From contig NC_021172.1 in assembly GCF_000230975.2 (NCBI RefSeq), positions 1,674,001 to 1,738,000 of the forward strand: 64,000 nucleotides of DNA, in the 5' to 3' direction. The position numbers and the translations under genes are program-made. The notes under the pieces are model-generated. The model saw only the letters and a list, made by a program, of their open reading frames with translations. It was not told the DNA's origin and made no database searches. Numbering within the stretch: the first letter of the stretch is position 1; each line of letters begins with the position of its first letter. Below are positions 26,699-35,529 of the stretch, in pieces. This DNA is from Hyphomicrobium denitrificans 1NES1. GTDB taxonomy: Bacteria > Pseudomonadota > Alphaproteobacteria > Rhizobiales > Hyphomicrobiaceae.

Positions 26699-28462
26699 AT
26701 GGGTGACCTTTCGGAATTCGCAAATCACCCCTATCGCTTTATCCGCCGGATCGTCGGTCGCTATTTTGGGAGCCACGTCGCGATTGCGTTGGCCGTGATT
26801 GGCGCCGTGACGTGCTCGGTCTCGACCCAATATGGCATCAAACGGCTCGTCGACGCGTTGTCCGATCCCTCTCGGCATGCGGACGTATGGACGGCTTTCG
26901 CGCTCCTCATCGGCCTCCTGGCCGCAGATAACATGTTCTGGCGCCTCGCCGCCTGGTTATGCCATTCGACCTACGTCGGAGTCTCGGGCAGCGTGCGGCG
27001 CAAGCTATTTCGCCATCTGACCGGACATGCCCCGAGCTTCTTCAACAATCAGCCTCCCGGAGCCTTGACGAGCCGCATTTCAGCGACGGCAAATGCACTC
27101 TACACAACGGAGACCATGGTCACCTTCAATGCGATGCCACCGCTCATCGCGACCTTCGTAGCGATCGTTTATCTGGCGACGGTCAGCCTAACGATGGCGC
27201 TGAGTATTACCGCGGTCGTTGCGGTCGTCGTGCTCATTATCTTCTTTTGGGCCGCCGTCGGTACGCCGCTGCATCATGCCTATGCGCACGAGGCCGCCGG
27301 AGTCGACGGCGACATGATCGACGTCGTTTCCAATATTTCAGTCGTCAAAGCGTTCGGGCGGCTTCGAAGCGAGCATCGGCGTCTGGCAGCCGTCATCGGC
27401 CGTGAGATGCGCGCGCGGACGCGCAGCCTCTATTTCCTCGAGAAGCTGCGCATTTTCCATGCGGTGACGACCGCCATCCTGATGGGCGGTGTGCTCGCCT
27501 GGGCCATCTCGCTTTGGCAAGCGGGCCAAGCGACTGCCGGCGACGTGGTCCTTGTCTGCACGCTCGCTCTATCGATCCTCAGCGCAACACGCGACCTTGC
27601 CGTGGCGCTTGTCGACGTCACGCAACATCTCGCGCGTTTTTCCGAGGCGCTCAAAACGCTGCTTGTGCCACATGAACTCATCGCTCCCGCAGTCGCAACG
27701 GGTCCACACGCATCGCGTGGGGTCATCGAATTCCGCGACGTCAGCTTCGCCTATCCGGACGGCAGGCAGGTCTTCTCGTCTCTCAATTTCAGGATCGATG
27801 CCGGGCAGCGCGTCGGAATCGTCGGCCCGTCCGGAGCCGGCAAGACGACGATATTCGCCCTGTTGCAGCGGTTCTACGACAAGCAGTCCGGCGCCATTCT
27901 GATTGACGGGCAAGAGAGCGCTGCAATGACCGATGCCGTGCTCTGCAATGCGATCGCAGTCGTCCCGCAGGATGTCAGCCTGTTCCACCGCACGCTACGC
28001 GACAACATCCGTTACGGGCGACCCAGCGCCAGCGACGAGGAAGTCTTGGAAGCCGCCGAGATGGCGCGGTGCTTTTCCTTCATCAAGCAACTCCCCAGCG
28101 GTTTGGACACGGTTGTCGGTAACCGCGGCGCGAAGCTTTCCGGTGGGCAGAGACAGCGCATTGCCATCGCCCGCGCATTCCTGAAGGACGCGCCGATCCT
28201 CCTCCTCGACGAAGCGACATCGGCTCTCGACACGCAATCGGAGGAGCTGATCCGCGAAGCGCTGTCGACGTTGATGCGGGGCCGGACGGTGCTCGCGATT
28301 GCCCACCGCCTATCGACGCTTAGGAGTTTCGACCGCATCATGGTCGTACAGAACGGTGAAGTCGTCCAGGATGGGCGGCCGGATACGCTGCTTCAGAAGG
28401 GCGGCGCCTATAAATCGCTTGTCGACCTGGAATTCAGCAGATTGCACAGCATTGCAGCGTGA
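26699..28462 (+). CDS. ABC exporter, fused permease and ATPase
   Basis: A half-transporter of about 587 residues. Six membrane helices fill the first 310 residues. The ATPase domain has Walker A GPSGAGKTT near residue 378, the Q-loop VVPQDVSLFHRTL, the signature LSGGQRQRIAIARAF near 480, Walker B ILLLDEATSALD near 500 and the switch His in AIAHRLSTL. Members of this group (MsbA/ATM1-like) export lipids, peptides or glutathione conjugates. The ATG at 26699 follows a GGATGGAA sequence; a GTG at 26681 is an alternative. The substrate cannot be told from sequence. Confidence 0.9.
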   Translation: MGDLSEFANHPYRFIRRIVGRYFGSHVAIALAVIGAVTCSVSTQYGIKRLVDALSDPSRHADVWTAFALLIGLLAADNMFWRLAAWLCHSTYVGVSGSVRRKLFRHLTGHAPSFFNNQPPGALTSRISATANALYTTETMVTFNAMPPLIATFVAIVYLATVSLTMALSITAVVAVVVLIIFFWAAVGTPLHHAYAHEAAGVDGDMIDVVSNISVVKAFGRLRSEHRRLAAVIGREMRARTRSLYFLEKLRIFHAVTTAILMGGVLAWAISLWQAGQATAGDVVLVCTLALSILSATRDLAVALVDVTQHLARFSEALKTLLVPHELIAPAVATGPHASRGVIEFRDVSFAYPDGRQVFSSLNFRIDAGQRVGIVGPSGAGKTTIFALLQRFYDKQSGAILIDGQESAAMTDAVLCNAIAVVPQDVSLFHRTLRDNIRYGRPSASDEEVLEAAEMARCFSFIKQLPSGLDTVVGNRGAKLSGGQRQRIAIARAFLKDAPILLLDEATSALDTQSEELIREALSTLMRGRTVLAIAHRLSTLRSFDRIMVVQNGEVVQDGRPDTLLQKGGAYKSLVDLEFSRLHSIAA

Positions 28463-28608
28463 GCGCGTTCAGCGCACCGCATTAAGAGAAATGAAGATTC
28501 CGTTAAATTTACAATTCGTGCATTAGCGATAGAGAGACATCCCCTTCGACGGCGCTATAAAACTCGGTTACAAGAACCTTACTTGGTTAGAACTAAAACA
28601 GACTGATA

Positions 28609-28773
28609 ATGGATCTCGAAGCCGCCCATGTCCGGAATTCGCGCGCCGACAAACTAGCGCGCCTGAGCATGGCGCTATGCTTCCTCATCTCGAGCGGGAT
28701 TTTGCTCGGCACGCTTGCGCTGGCAACACCCGATCAGTCGCCCGCGCGCTTCGAGACTTCAGCATCCAGGTAG
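28609..28773 (+). CDS. Small single-span membrane protein, unknown
   Basis: A 54-residue ORF beginning MDLEAAHVRNSRADKLARL, then one hydrophobic helix (LCFLISSGILLGTLALA) and a short tail ending PARFETSASR. It has no strong ribosome site and no recognisable family, but its layout (charged N-terminus, one span) is that of a small membrane protein, and a terminator follows at 28823. The rest of the 407 bases between the ABC exporter and the threonine ammonia-lyase holds nothing else recognisable. Confidence 0.4.
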   Translation: MDLEAAHVRNSRADKLARLSMALCFLISSGILLGTLALATPDQSPARFETSASR

Positions 28774-28822
28774 GTTTGTTCGCAGAATTTTCACGGCCCG
28801 ATCCCCTCGACCGATCCAACTG

Positions 28823-28853
28823 GCCTTACGCTCGATCAGCGTAAGGCTTTTTT
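28823..28853 (+). terminator. Rho-independent terminator
   Basis: A perfect 10-base stem GCCTTACGCT/AGCGTAAGGC with loop CGATC followed by TTTTTT. It ends plus-strand transcription from the ABC exporter and small ORF before the convergent threonine ammonia-lyase. Confidence 0.9.
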
Positions 28854-28869
28854 CTTTGGGGCGTCGGTG

Positions 28870-30105
28870 TCACAAGGCGCCCGATCCGGAACCCTTGACG
28901 AGCACGGCGTATCCGCCCGCTTTGAGACCCGAAACGACCTGCTCCAGGTGGGCCCTGTCGCGCGTCTCGATGACGAGATTGAGCTCGGTGCCCTTGGCAG
29001 GAACGTCGGTGAATATCCGCTGATGATAGACTTCGAGGATATTCGCGCCTGCGCCGCCGATGAGGCCCGACACGCGCGCGAGCTGGCCGGGCCTGTCCGG
29101 TAGATCGATTGAGAGTCGTGAAAGGCGCCCTTCGCGAGCCATCTCGCGGGTCAGAACGCTGGCAAGCAGGCGCGTATCAATGTTGCCACCGCAGAGCACC
29201 AGGCCGATCTTGCGATCCTTATAAAGCCGCTTGGCAGCGAGCAGCGCCGCAAGCCCGGCGGCGCCCGCACCTTCGACGACCGTTTTTTCGATATTGATGA
29301 GCAGCGCGACCGCGCGCTCGATGTCGGCTTCCGACACAAGCAAAATGTCGTCGACGAGCGCCTCGATGATGGATTTCGTCCGGTCGCCGGGCGTCGTCAC
29401 CGCAATGCCTTCTGCGAGCGTGTCGCCGCCCACGGGCAGAGAAGACTTCTTCACGGCGTTGAGCATCGACGGATAGAGCTGCGCCTCGACGCCGATGACC
29501 TTGATCTTCGGATTGATCGCTTTTGCAGCAACCGCCATTCCCGAAATCAATCCGCCGCCGCCGATCGGAACGATCAAGGTATCGAGATCGGGCGTGGCGT
29601 TGAGCATCTCCAGTGCCACCGTGCCCTGCCCCGCGATGACGGCTGGATCATTGAAGGGATGCACGAAGGTCAATCCGTGCTCGGCCCCGTAGCGGACGGC
29701 AAAATGGGAGGCATCTTCGAGAGTATGGCCTTCGAGAAGGACTGCAGCACCGTGGCTGCGCGTATTCTCGACTTTGATCGTCGGCGTCCAGGCGGGCATG
29801 ACGATGGTCGCCGGAATGCCGAGACGGTGCGCGTGGTAGGCGACGCCCTGAGCGTGGTTCCCCGCCGACATGGCGATGACACCCGAGGCACGCTCCGCGT
29901 CCGTAAGGGAGAGAAGCTTGTTGAGCGCGCCGCGCTCCTTATAGGACGCGGTGAACTGCAAGTTCTCGAACTTCAGCCAGATTTCGGCATCGAGGAGCTT
30001 GCTGAGCGTCCGACTCTGCTCGAACCGCGTTTCGATGACGGCGCCCCTGATGGCGGCGGCAGCACGGACGACGTCGCCATAGGTGACGGACAAGAGCTTG
30101 GACAT
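28870..30105 (-). CDS. ilvA: Threonine ammonia-lyase with C-terminal ACT domain
   Basis: A 411-residue PLP enzyme that deaminates threonine to 2-oxobutyrate. PLP is bound by Lys56 in TASYKERGA; SAGNHAQGVAYHA and the phosphate loop PIGGGGLISGMA follow. A single ACT domain (about residues 330-400, RLSIDLPDRPGQLARVSGLI) matches the shorter, TdcB-like or alphaproteobacterial IlvA form, not the E. coli IlvA with paired ACT domains. A biosynthetic role feeding isoleucine is likely. It converges on the terminator at 28823. Confidence 0.92.
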   Translation of the reverse strand: MSKLLSVTYGDVVRAAAAIRGAVIETRFEQSRTLSKLLDAEIWLKFENLQFTASYKERGALNKLLSLTDAERASGVIAMSAGNHAQGVAYHAHRLGIPATIVMPAWTPTIKVENTRSHGAAVLLEGHTLEDASHFAVRYGAEHGLTFVHPFNDPAVIAGQGTVALEMLNATPDLDTLIVPIGGGGLISGMAVAAKAINPKIKVIGVEAQLYPSMLNAVKKSSLPVGGDTLAEGIAVTTPGDRTKSIIEALVDDILLVSEADIERAVALLINIEKTVVEGAGAAGLAALLAAKRLYKDRKIGLVLCGGNIDTRLLASVLTREMAREGRLSRLSIDLPDRPGQLARVSGLIGGAGANILEVYHQRIFTDVPAKGTELNLVIETRDRAHLEQVVSGLKAGGYAVLVKGSGSGAL

Positions 30106-30324
30106 AAGAGTGTCTTTAATTTCGCCGCTTTTGCGGGCGCTTGTGATTGGGATCGATCAGCCTCATAGCATAGCCCGGTTCCGATTCTCCGCGGCATCTA
30201 TGCTGCGCCAGCGCTAATCTAAACGTTCCCTAACGATGCCATTCAGACTTAACTCAGGTGCGTTATGCAGATCGTGCCAGCCGGTTCATCTCGCACCGCG
30301 TCCGCTATCGGTGGAGCTTTCCGA

Positions 30325-30969
30325 ATGTATCGCCTGCCATTGATACCTGCACTCGCGGTGGTGCTTCTGATGGGCATTGCACCGGCGGCTGCGACGGCAG
30401 CCGATAGTTCCGCCGACAGCAAGTATACCTACAAGCCGTATGGTCAGCAGAACCCCGCCGGCAGCGACGCCGCGAACTCCCCCGCCAACAATCCGGGATC
30501 GGCCGCCGCCGGGCCGGGTGATACACGCCCTGGCGATGCCGACGGACGCGAACCCGATCGCACCTATCGCGATGATGCGCGGCGGGCTCCCGGACCTAAT
30601 CAAGCCTCCGAGCCCGATGAAGGTAATGTCAATGAGCGAGCCGACCGGCCGGCGCCTCCGCCCGCAGCCGAACAAGCTCCGCCAAGCGGGTTCGCCGAAG
30701 GACGCCGGATCAAGGCGACCGCAAGCGCTCCCGACCGGAGTGTTCCCTACAGCGTGCGCGAGCAGGATGCGCGCCGCGCTGCCATCGAAGCCTGGCGCAG
30801 TAAGGCCGCGGAGCGTTTCGGACCGGAGTTCTCACGTTGGCGCACGGCCGAGCGCAAGCAAATCGATTGCGTGCGGGATCGCGGCGACGATGCCGTCTGC
30901 ACCGTCAGCGGCGTGCCGGCCCGCGGCGAGGCGCGTTTCGACCGCCCCTATAGCGACGATCGATATTAG
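30325..30969 (+). CDS. Exported proline/aspartate-rich hypothetical protein
   Basis: A protein of about 214 residues with a signal peptide (MYRLPLIPALAVVLLMGIAP then AAATAA), a long disordered middle rich in Ala, Pro, Asp and Gly, and a compact C-terminal part (ARRAAIEAWRSKAAERFGPEFSRWRTAERK followed by a Cys pair). The C-terminal segment AIEAWRSKAAERFG-x-F-x-W is seen in small rhizobial secreted proteins, but no named domain is recognised. The ATG at 30325 follows GGTGGAG and starts the signal peptide; an ATG at 30265 adds 20 residues. Function unknown. Confidence 0.7.
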   Translation: MYRLPLIPALAVVLLMGIAPAAATAADSSADSKYTYKPYGQQNPAGSDAANSPANNPGSAAAGPGDTRPGDADGREPDRTYRDDARRAPGPNQASEPDEGNVNERADRPAPPPAAEQAPPSGFAEGRRIKATASAPDRSVPYSVREQDARRAAIEAWRSKAAERFGPEFSRWRTAERKQIDCVRDRGDDAVCTVSGVPARGEARFDRPYSDDRY

Positions 30970-31100
30970 TGATGTCGCCTCCGGCCCTCGCACGCCCCTG
31001 CTTGAAGCACGTCGTTTCGCCGCTGCCCTCCTAACCTACGAACCGCTGTATAAGCCGATTTCACACAGGCCCGGATTGATGGCGCAGGGGAAGCAGCAAC

Positions 31101-31982
31101 ATGGCGAAGGTGGCGTGGCTCGGATTAGGCGTCATGGGTTATCCGATGGCGGGCCATCTGAAGACCCGCGGCGGCCACGATGTCGTGGTCTATAATCGCT
31201 CGCCTGAGAAGGCCGAGAGATGGCGTCGGCAGTTCGGCGGTGAAACGGCATCAACGCCCGCCGAGGCCGCGCGTGACTGCGATGTCGTTTTCGCCTGCGT
31301 CGGCAACGACGACGACGTACGCGGCGTCACGACAGGACCCGACGGCGCGTTCCAATCCATGCAGCAGGGCGCAATCTTCGTCGACCACACGACGGCATCG
31401 GCGCACCTCGCGCGCGAGCTTGCGGAGGCGGCGCAAGCGCGTGGACTGTATTTTCTCGATTGCCCCGTTTCCGGCGGTCAGTCCGGCGCGGAGGCTGGCG
31501 CTCTGACTGTCATGGCCGGCGGCGACGAAGCCGCTTATGCCCGCGCCGAACCTTTAATCGCAGCGTTCGCGCGCAGTGTCCGGCGCATGGGACCCTCGGG
31601 CTCTGGTCAGCTCGCGAAGATGGCGAACCAGATCGCCGCCGCGGGCGTCGTCCAGGGACTGGCCGAGGCGATCCATTTCGCCGAATGCGCGGGTCTCGAT
31701 ATCGAAGCGCTGATCGCAACGATCTCCAAAGGAGCTGCCCAGTCGTGGCAAATGGAAAATCGCTGGAAAACGATGCATGCGCGGGAATTCGACTTTGGGT
31801 TCGCGGTCGACTGGATGCGCAAGGATCTCGGAATTTGTCTTGATGAAGCCGTGTCCAACGGTGCCGAGCTACCGGCGACACGCCTCATCGATGGCTTTTA
31901 TGGCGACGTTCAAGCCCTCGGCGGCGGCCGCTGGGACACGTCGAGCCTCATCGCTCGTCTTGGGCTTAAGCCCAAGACTTAG
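31101..31982 (+). CDS. 3-hydroxyisobutyrate dehydrogenase family oxidoreductase
   Basis: A 293-residue beta-hydroxyacid dehydrogenase. The Rossmann motif is WLGLGVMGYPMAGHL at residues 5-19, the substrate-binding signature DCPVSGGQSGAEAGALTVM near 125, and the catalytic lysine is in GQLAKMANQ near 175. Relatives act on 3-hydroxyisobutyrate, tartronate semialdehyde, or reduce glyoxylate/succinic semialdehyde; which one applies here is not settled. A good AGGGGAAG site precedes the ATG. An 18-base perfect palindrome (31959-31976) lies within its 3' end. Confidence 0.88.
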   Translation: MAKVAWLGLGVMGYPMAGHLKTRGGHDVVVYNRSPEKAERWRRQFGGETASTPAEAARDCDVVFACVGNDDDVRGVTTGPDGAFQSMQQGAIFVDHTTASAHLARELAEAAQARGLYFLDCPVSGGQSGAEAGALTVMAGGDEAAYARAEPLIAAFARSVRRMGPSGSGQLAKMANQIAAAGVVQGLAEAIHFAECAGLDIEALIATISKGAAQSWQMENRWKTMHAREFDFGFAVDWMRKDLGICLDEAVSNGAELPATRLIDGFYGDVQALGGGRWDTSSLIARLGLKPKT

Positions 31983-31994
31983 TCGGACCGCGGC

Positions 31995-32495
31995 TTAAGC
32001 TTCAACCCGCTCCTGCTTTTCGGCGCCCTCGGGAAGTACGAACTGTAACGGCAGGGCGGTTGTGTACTTGATCTGTTCCATGGCGAACGCCGACGAGACC
32101 TTCGCAATGTCGATGCGCGAAATCAGCTTCTTGTAGAAGGCATCGTAAGCGGCGATGTCGGGAACGGCGACGCGCAGGAGATAGTCGATATCGCCCGACA
32201 TGCGATAGAATTCCACGACCTCGGGAAATTCGGCGACGGCACTATGAAACTTCTCGAGCCATGACAGCGAGTGCTTGTCCGTCTTGATGGAGACAAAGAC
32301 GGTCACGCCCGCGTTGACCTGCTGGGCGTCGAGAATGGCGACGCGCCGCTGGATGACGCCGGCCTCTTCGAGTTTCTGCACGCGACGCCAGCAGGGCGTA
32401 GTCGACAACCCGACCTCCTTGCCGATGTCGGCAACGGGGCGCGTGCAGTCCTGCTGCAAGATACGCAGGATTTTCACGTCCATCTCATCCAACAT
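31995..32495 (-). CDS. Lrp/AsnC family transcriptional regulator
   Basis: A 166-residue regulator with an N-terminal winged HTH (LDEMDVKILRILQQDCTRP and VGLSTTPCWRRVQKLEEAGV) and a C-terminal RAM ligand-binding domain ending DIAKVSSAFAMEQIKYTTALP. The family senses amino acids and forms octamers. GGAGA lies upstream of the ATG. Its promoter region at 32543-32582 contains an inverted repeat suited to autoregulation. It may control the adjacent amino acid or hydroxyacid genes; that is inference. Confidence 0.92.
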   Translation of the reverse strand: MLDEMDVKILRILQQDCTRPVADIGKEVGLSTTPCWRRVQKLEEAGVIQRRVAILDAQQVNAGVTVFVSIKTDKHSLSWLEKFHSAVAEFPEVVEFYRMSGDIDYLLRVAVPDIAAYDAFYKKLISRIDIAKVSSAFAMEQIKYTTALPLQFVLPEGAEKQERVEA

Positions 32496-32542
32496 GAAAT
32501 AGGTCTCCGAAACATGATTTTTACATAATTCGCGATCCTGAG

Positions 32543-32582
32543 ATTAATATTTTCTACCAAAGGCATGTCAATAAAAATATTA
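32543..32582 (-). promoter_or_regulatory. Promoter with flanking inverted repeat for the Lrp-type regulator
   Basis: On the minus strand TTGACA (32566-32571) is followed about 17 bases later by an AT-rich -10 (TATTAAT, 32543-32549). A perfect 9-base inverted repeat, TAATATTTT (32545-32553) and AAAATATTA (32574-32582), brackets this promoter. The layout fits an autoregulatory operator for the gene starting at 32495. Confidence 0.6.
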
Positions 32583-32606
32583 GCATTATTTTCTATGTTA
32601 TAGAAT

Positions 32607-33218
32607 CTATGCTGAAGCGCTCGGCCGCGCGGAAACCTCCTGGTACCAGCGCATGATGTGCGCATGGCCCTCGGGCGCGGCCAGCTTGGCCGGCTTCATG
32701 AAATCAATTGCGACGAGCGCCGTTATGTCGGCGATTGAAAAGCTCGCGCCCGCGACGAAGTCGCTTTCCGCAAGTCGGCGATCGAGCCTAGTTAGCTCGC
32801 TCTCGACCTTCTCTTTGTTCGCCTCGCCCCAAGGCGTCACCTGCGGCACTTCGAGGTGCGCCATCTTCGGATGCAGATGCCGAAAGACGCTCGCGACGGC
32901 ATTGAAAAGGCCGAGTTCGACGCGCCTGTTCCACATTTCGACCTCGGCCTTGCCGATGGCACCCGTTCCGAACAATGGCGGCTCCGGGTGGATCTCCTCG
33001 AAGTAGCGGCAGATGGCGACGGATTCCGAAATTGCGGTGCCATCGTCCAAAACAAGCACCGGAACACGCTGCCAGGGGTTGAGAGCCGAGAAGTCGTCCT
33101 GCCGAAGATCGCCGCTCATCAGATCGCGTTCCTCTCGCGGAACATCGATGCCCTTTTCGGCGAGGAAGATAGCGACCCGTCGAGGGTTCGGCGCGCGTTT
33201 CGTTTCGATAATACGCAT
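32607..33218 (-). CDS. Glutathione S-transferase family protein
   Basis: A 203-residue GST. The N-terminal thioredoxin-like domain starts RIIETKRAPNPRRVAIFLAE and contains PVLVLDDGTAISESVAICRY, the glutathione gamma-glutamyl binding segment. The C-terminal helical domain has FSIADITALVAIDF, the N-capping box. A GAGGTGA ribosome site precedes the ATG. It ends upstream of the Lrp promoter on the same strand. The substrate is unknown; glutathione-linked formaldehyde or haloalkane metabolism is possible in methylotrophs, but this is not a dichloromethane dehalogenase by length. Confidence 0.9.
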   Translation of the reverse strand: MRIIETKRAPNPRRVAIFLAEKGIDVPREERDLMSGDLRQDDFSALNPWQRVPVLVLDDGTAISESVAICRYFEEIHPEPPLFGTGAIGKAEVEMWNRRVELGLFNAVASVFRHLHPKMAHLEVPQVTPWGEANKEKVESELTRLDRRLAESDFVAGASFSIADITALVAIDFMKPAKLAAPEGHAHIMRWYQEVSARPSASA

Positions 33219-33224
33219 GATCGC

Positions 33225-33776
33225 TCACCTCGGTTGTGCGTCGCTATTTTCTTCGCGCCATTGGCGCGGCATCTGGAATTCCGACTTCCATATACCGCGG
33301 TGTGAAGCTTTCGCGTCAGCTTCCTCACGCCAATAGCTGCCATACGCGACGGCCATGCCGGCCGCCACCATCCCCGCATTCAAGTTGCGATCGCCGGCGC
33401 GGCAAGCGGCGAGCAATCGGCCATATTTATCCCGCTCGCTGACCGAACAGGTGACGTCGTCCCGACCTATCATGCTTTGGAGCGCATCCCGGGCGGCATC
33501 TCCGCATCGCCACGCAGCACCGTTCCTTTGGCAGGTCTGGCGTCCCTCGGGTGCATCGATACCCTTAAGACGCACTTCGTTACGGCCGACCCAGAGGCTG
33601 TCGCCGTCGATTGGCCTTCCCCACCCACTGACTTCAGCAGGGAATGGATCGCTGCTTCCGGAGCGCATTCCATAAGGCCAATGCCCCCTGCCAAAGAAGG
33701 CCGTAGCCGCAGCCAGAGCCAGCAATGCCGCCAATCGCACAACTTCACGTCGCCGCCGCCGCGACCAGCGTCGCAT
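33225..33776 (-). CDS. Thermonuclease (SNase) family protein with N-terminal membrane anchor
   Basis: A protein of about 183 residues. A very basic start (MRRWSRRRRREVVR) leads into a hydrophobic segment (LAALLALAAATAFF), a signal anchor, followed by an OB-fold staphylococcal-nuclease-like domain: PIDGDSLWVGRNEVRLKGIDAPE with the catalytic Arg and Asp region, DKYGRLLAAC, and LNAGMVAAGMAVAY. Family members cut DNA or RNA or are inactive. The ATG at 33776 was chosen because the frame upstream to 33821 adds unusual residues. Its stop lies seven bases from the GST start, so the two may be co-transcribed. Confidence 0.85.
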   Translation of the reverse strand: MRRWSRRRRREVVRLAALLALAAATAFFGRGHWPYGMRSGSSDPFPAEVSGWGRPIDGDSLWVGRNEVRLKGIDAPEGRQTCQRNGAAWRCGDAARDALQSMIGRDDVTCSVSERDKYGRLLAACRAGDRNLNAGMVAAGMAVAYGSYWREEADAKASHRGIWKSEFQMPRQWREENSDAQPR

Positions 33777-33896
33777 TCTTTTAATCCTTAGGTAGATTAG
33801 GGACGGTCTTAAGCCTTGCATTAACGAATTGACGCCACTTTACGGAAGTCGCGCGCGTTGGGTTGCTGCGACACGTCGATAGGGTGTGCACGCAGT

Positions 33897-35522
33897 ATGG
33901 ATGATACCGCCGACAGCGTCGAAACGGCTCGTGCACGGCCGCGTCCGCTACGCCGCAACAGGCTCGACGACGAGCTGCGATTGTTCCGTGACCGGCTGAC
34001 TCACGGCACGACGCACAAGCCCGAGTTCGAATACGAGCTCTTGACGATGTTCGCGCGCAACGAAACGAGCGCGCCGTTCGCGATGCCGGCCCTGTGCTTC
34101 ATCTTCTACATCGCCTCGATGTTCTGGGCGTCGTTCATGGAAGCGACGATGTGGATTGCGATCGTGTCGATCTCGCGCGTCTACATGCTCGACCAATGCC
34201 GGCGTTTGCTCTCCATTCCGCGCGCCGACGTCAACGTCGGCCAATGGCGTCGCCACTTCATCCGTATCGAGACCATCAACGGATTGGCGCTCGCGGCATT
34301 CGCGCTGATCGGCATTTCGATGGCGCCGCCCGCGCATTCCGTGCCCGCGACGTTTTCTTCGCACGTCTTCATCTTTGCGACGCTCATGGTTGTCCTAGCG
34401 ATCCGCATGACGTTTTCATCGACGTTGCCGCATGTGTTTCTTGCCGGAACCGTGCCGATGACACTGGCCGTTACCGGACGGCTTTTCATGCTCGGCGATC
34501 CATTTTATTTTGCGCTGGCCTCAATGGCAGTCGGTATCCATGTCTTTTTCGTCTACCTCGCGCAGGGCCTCCATTCGACGGCACTCGCAATGGTCGAATA
34601 CCGCGCGGAAAAGGACAGCCTGATTTCAGAACTTGAAGAGGCAAGCGCCATATCGGATGAGGCGCGGCGACGGGCGGAGGCCGCAAACAAGGCAAAATCT
34701 CGCTTTCTCGCGACGATGAGCCATGAGCTTCGAACGCCGCTCAATGCCATCATGGGCTTTTCCGAGGTCATGGAGAAAGAAATTCTTGGCCCGATCGGCA
34801 GCGACGTCTATCGCGAATATGCGCGCAACATCTATGTGAGCGGCAATCATCTTCTTTGCATCATCAACGAGATCCTCGATCTGTCGCGGATCGAGGCGGG
34901 CCGTTACGATCTGCACGAAGAAACGATACGTCTGACGGACATCGCCGAAGATTGCGAACGTCTGATAAAGATCAAGGCCGACGCAAAAACTCTGCAGATC
35001 GTCGAGGACTTCGCCCCTGATCTGCCGCACGTCTGGGCCGATCCCCGTGCCATGCGCCAGATCTGCCTCAATCTGCTTTCGAATGCGCTGAAGTTCACGC
35101 CGCGGGGCGGACGCATCACGCTGACCGTCGGTCACACGTCCGACGGCGGACAATTCATAACGATCGCGGATACGGGACCTGGCATTCCGAACGAAGAAAT
35201 TCCACGCGTCCTGCAAGCATTCGGTCAAGGCTCCCTCGCCCACGAAACGGCTGAGGGCGGCACCGGCCTCGGGCTGCCGATTGTACAAAATCTCATTACC
35301 CTGCACGGTGGGACGTTTGATCTCCAGTCGGAGTTGCGCAAAGGCACGGAAGTGACGGTGACCCTGCCGCGTCAGCGCGTGCTTCAGATCATCACCCCGC
35401 TGCAGCCGCTCGGCCAGGAGCGTCATCGCGATCCCGCGCCGCGGCCGGCCCGTCAGCCGCGCATGCGCCCCGCCTCACCCTACGGGACGGCGGCGCCGTA
35501 CCGCGTCAGCGGAGGAGCGTGA
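33897..35522 (+). CDS. Membrane sensor histidine kinase (PleC/DivJ-like)
   Basis: A protein of about 541 residues. An N-terminal charged part leads to about five membrane helices (residues 60-230), a short coiled coil (ISDEARRRAEAANKAKSRF), the HisKA phosphoacceptor MSHELRTPLNAIMGFSEV with His near residue 277, and a HATPase domain with NLLSNALKF, ADTGPGIPNEE and GGTGLGLPIV. The EVMEKEILGPIG-x(n)-YARNIYVSGNHLLCIINEILDLSR stretch is typical of the PleC/DivJ group that phosphorylates DivK in alphaproteobacteria. No receiver domain or partner regulator gene is adjacent. The start is uncertain between ATG 33897 and ATG 33858. Confidence 0.88.
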   Translation: MDDTADSVETARARPRPLRRNRLDDELRLFRDRLTHGTTHKPEFEYELLTMFARNETSAPFAMPALCFIFYIASMFWASFMEATMWIAIVSISRVYMLDQCRRLLSIPRADVNVGQWRRHFIRIETINGLALAAFALIGISMAPPAHSVPATFSSHVFIFATLMVVLAIRMTFSSTLPHVFLAGTVPMTLAVTGRLFMLGDPFYFALASMAVGIHVFFVYLAQGLHSTALAMVEYRAEKDSLISELEEASAISDEARRRAEAANKAKSRFLATMSHELRTPLNAIMGFSEVMEKEILGPIGSDVYREYARNIYVSGNHLLCIINEILDLSRIEAGRYDLHEETIRLTDIAEDCERLIKIKADAKTLQIVEDFAPDLPHVWADPRAMRQICLNLLSNALKFTPRGGRITLTVGHTSDGGQFITIADTGPGIPNEEIPRVLQAFGQGSLAHETAEGGTGLGLPIVQNLITLHGGTFDLQSELRKGTEVTVTLPRQRVLQIITPLQPLGQERHRDPAPRPARQPRMRPASPYGTAAPYRVSGGA

Positions 35523-35529
35523 AACCTTA

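Noticed and set aside
31959..31976. The CTTGGGCTTAAGCCCAAG palindrome as an operator
   Set aside because: It lies within the coding end of the hydroxyacid dehydrogenase and has no promoter nearby; it may only be a weak 3' hairpin.
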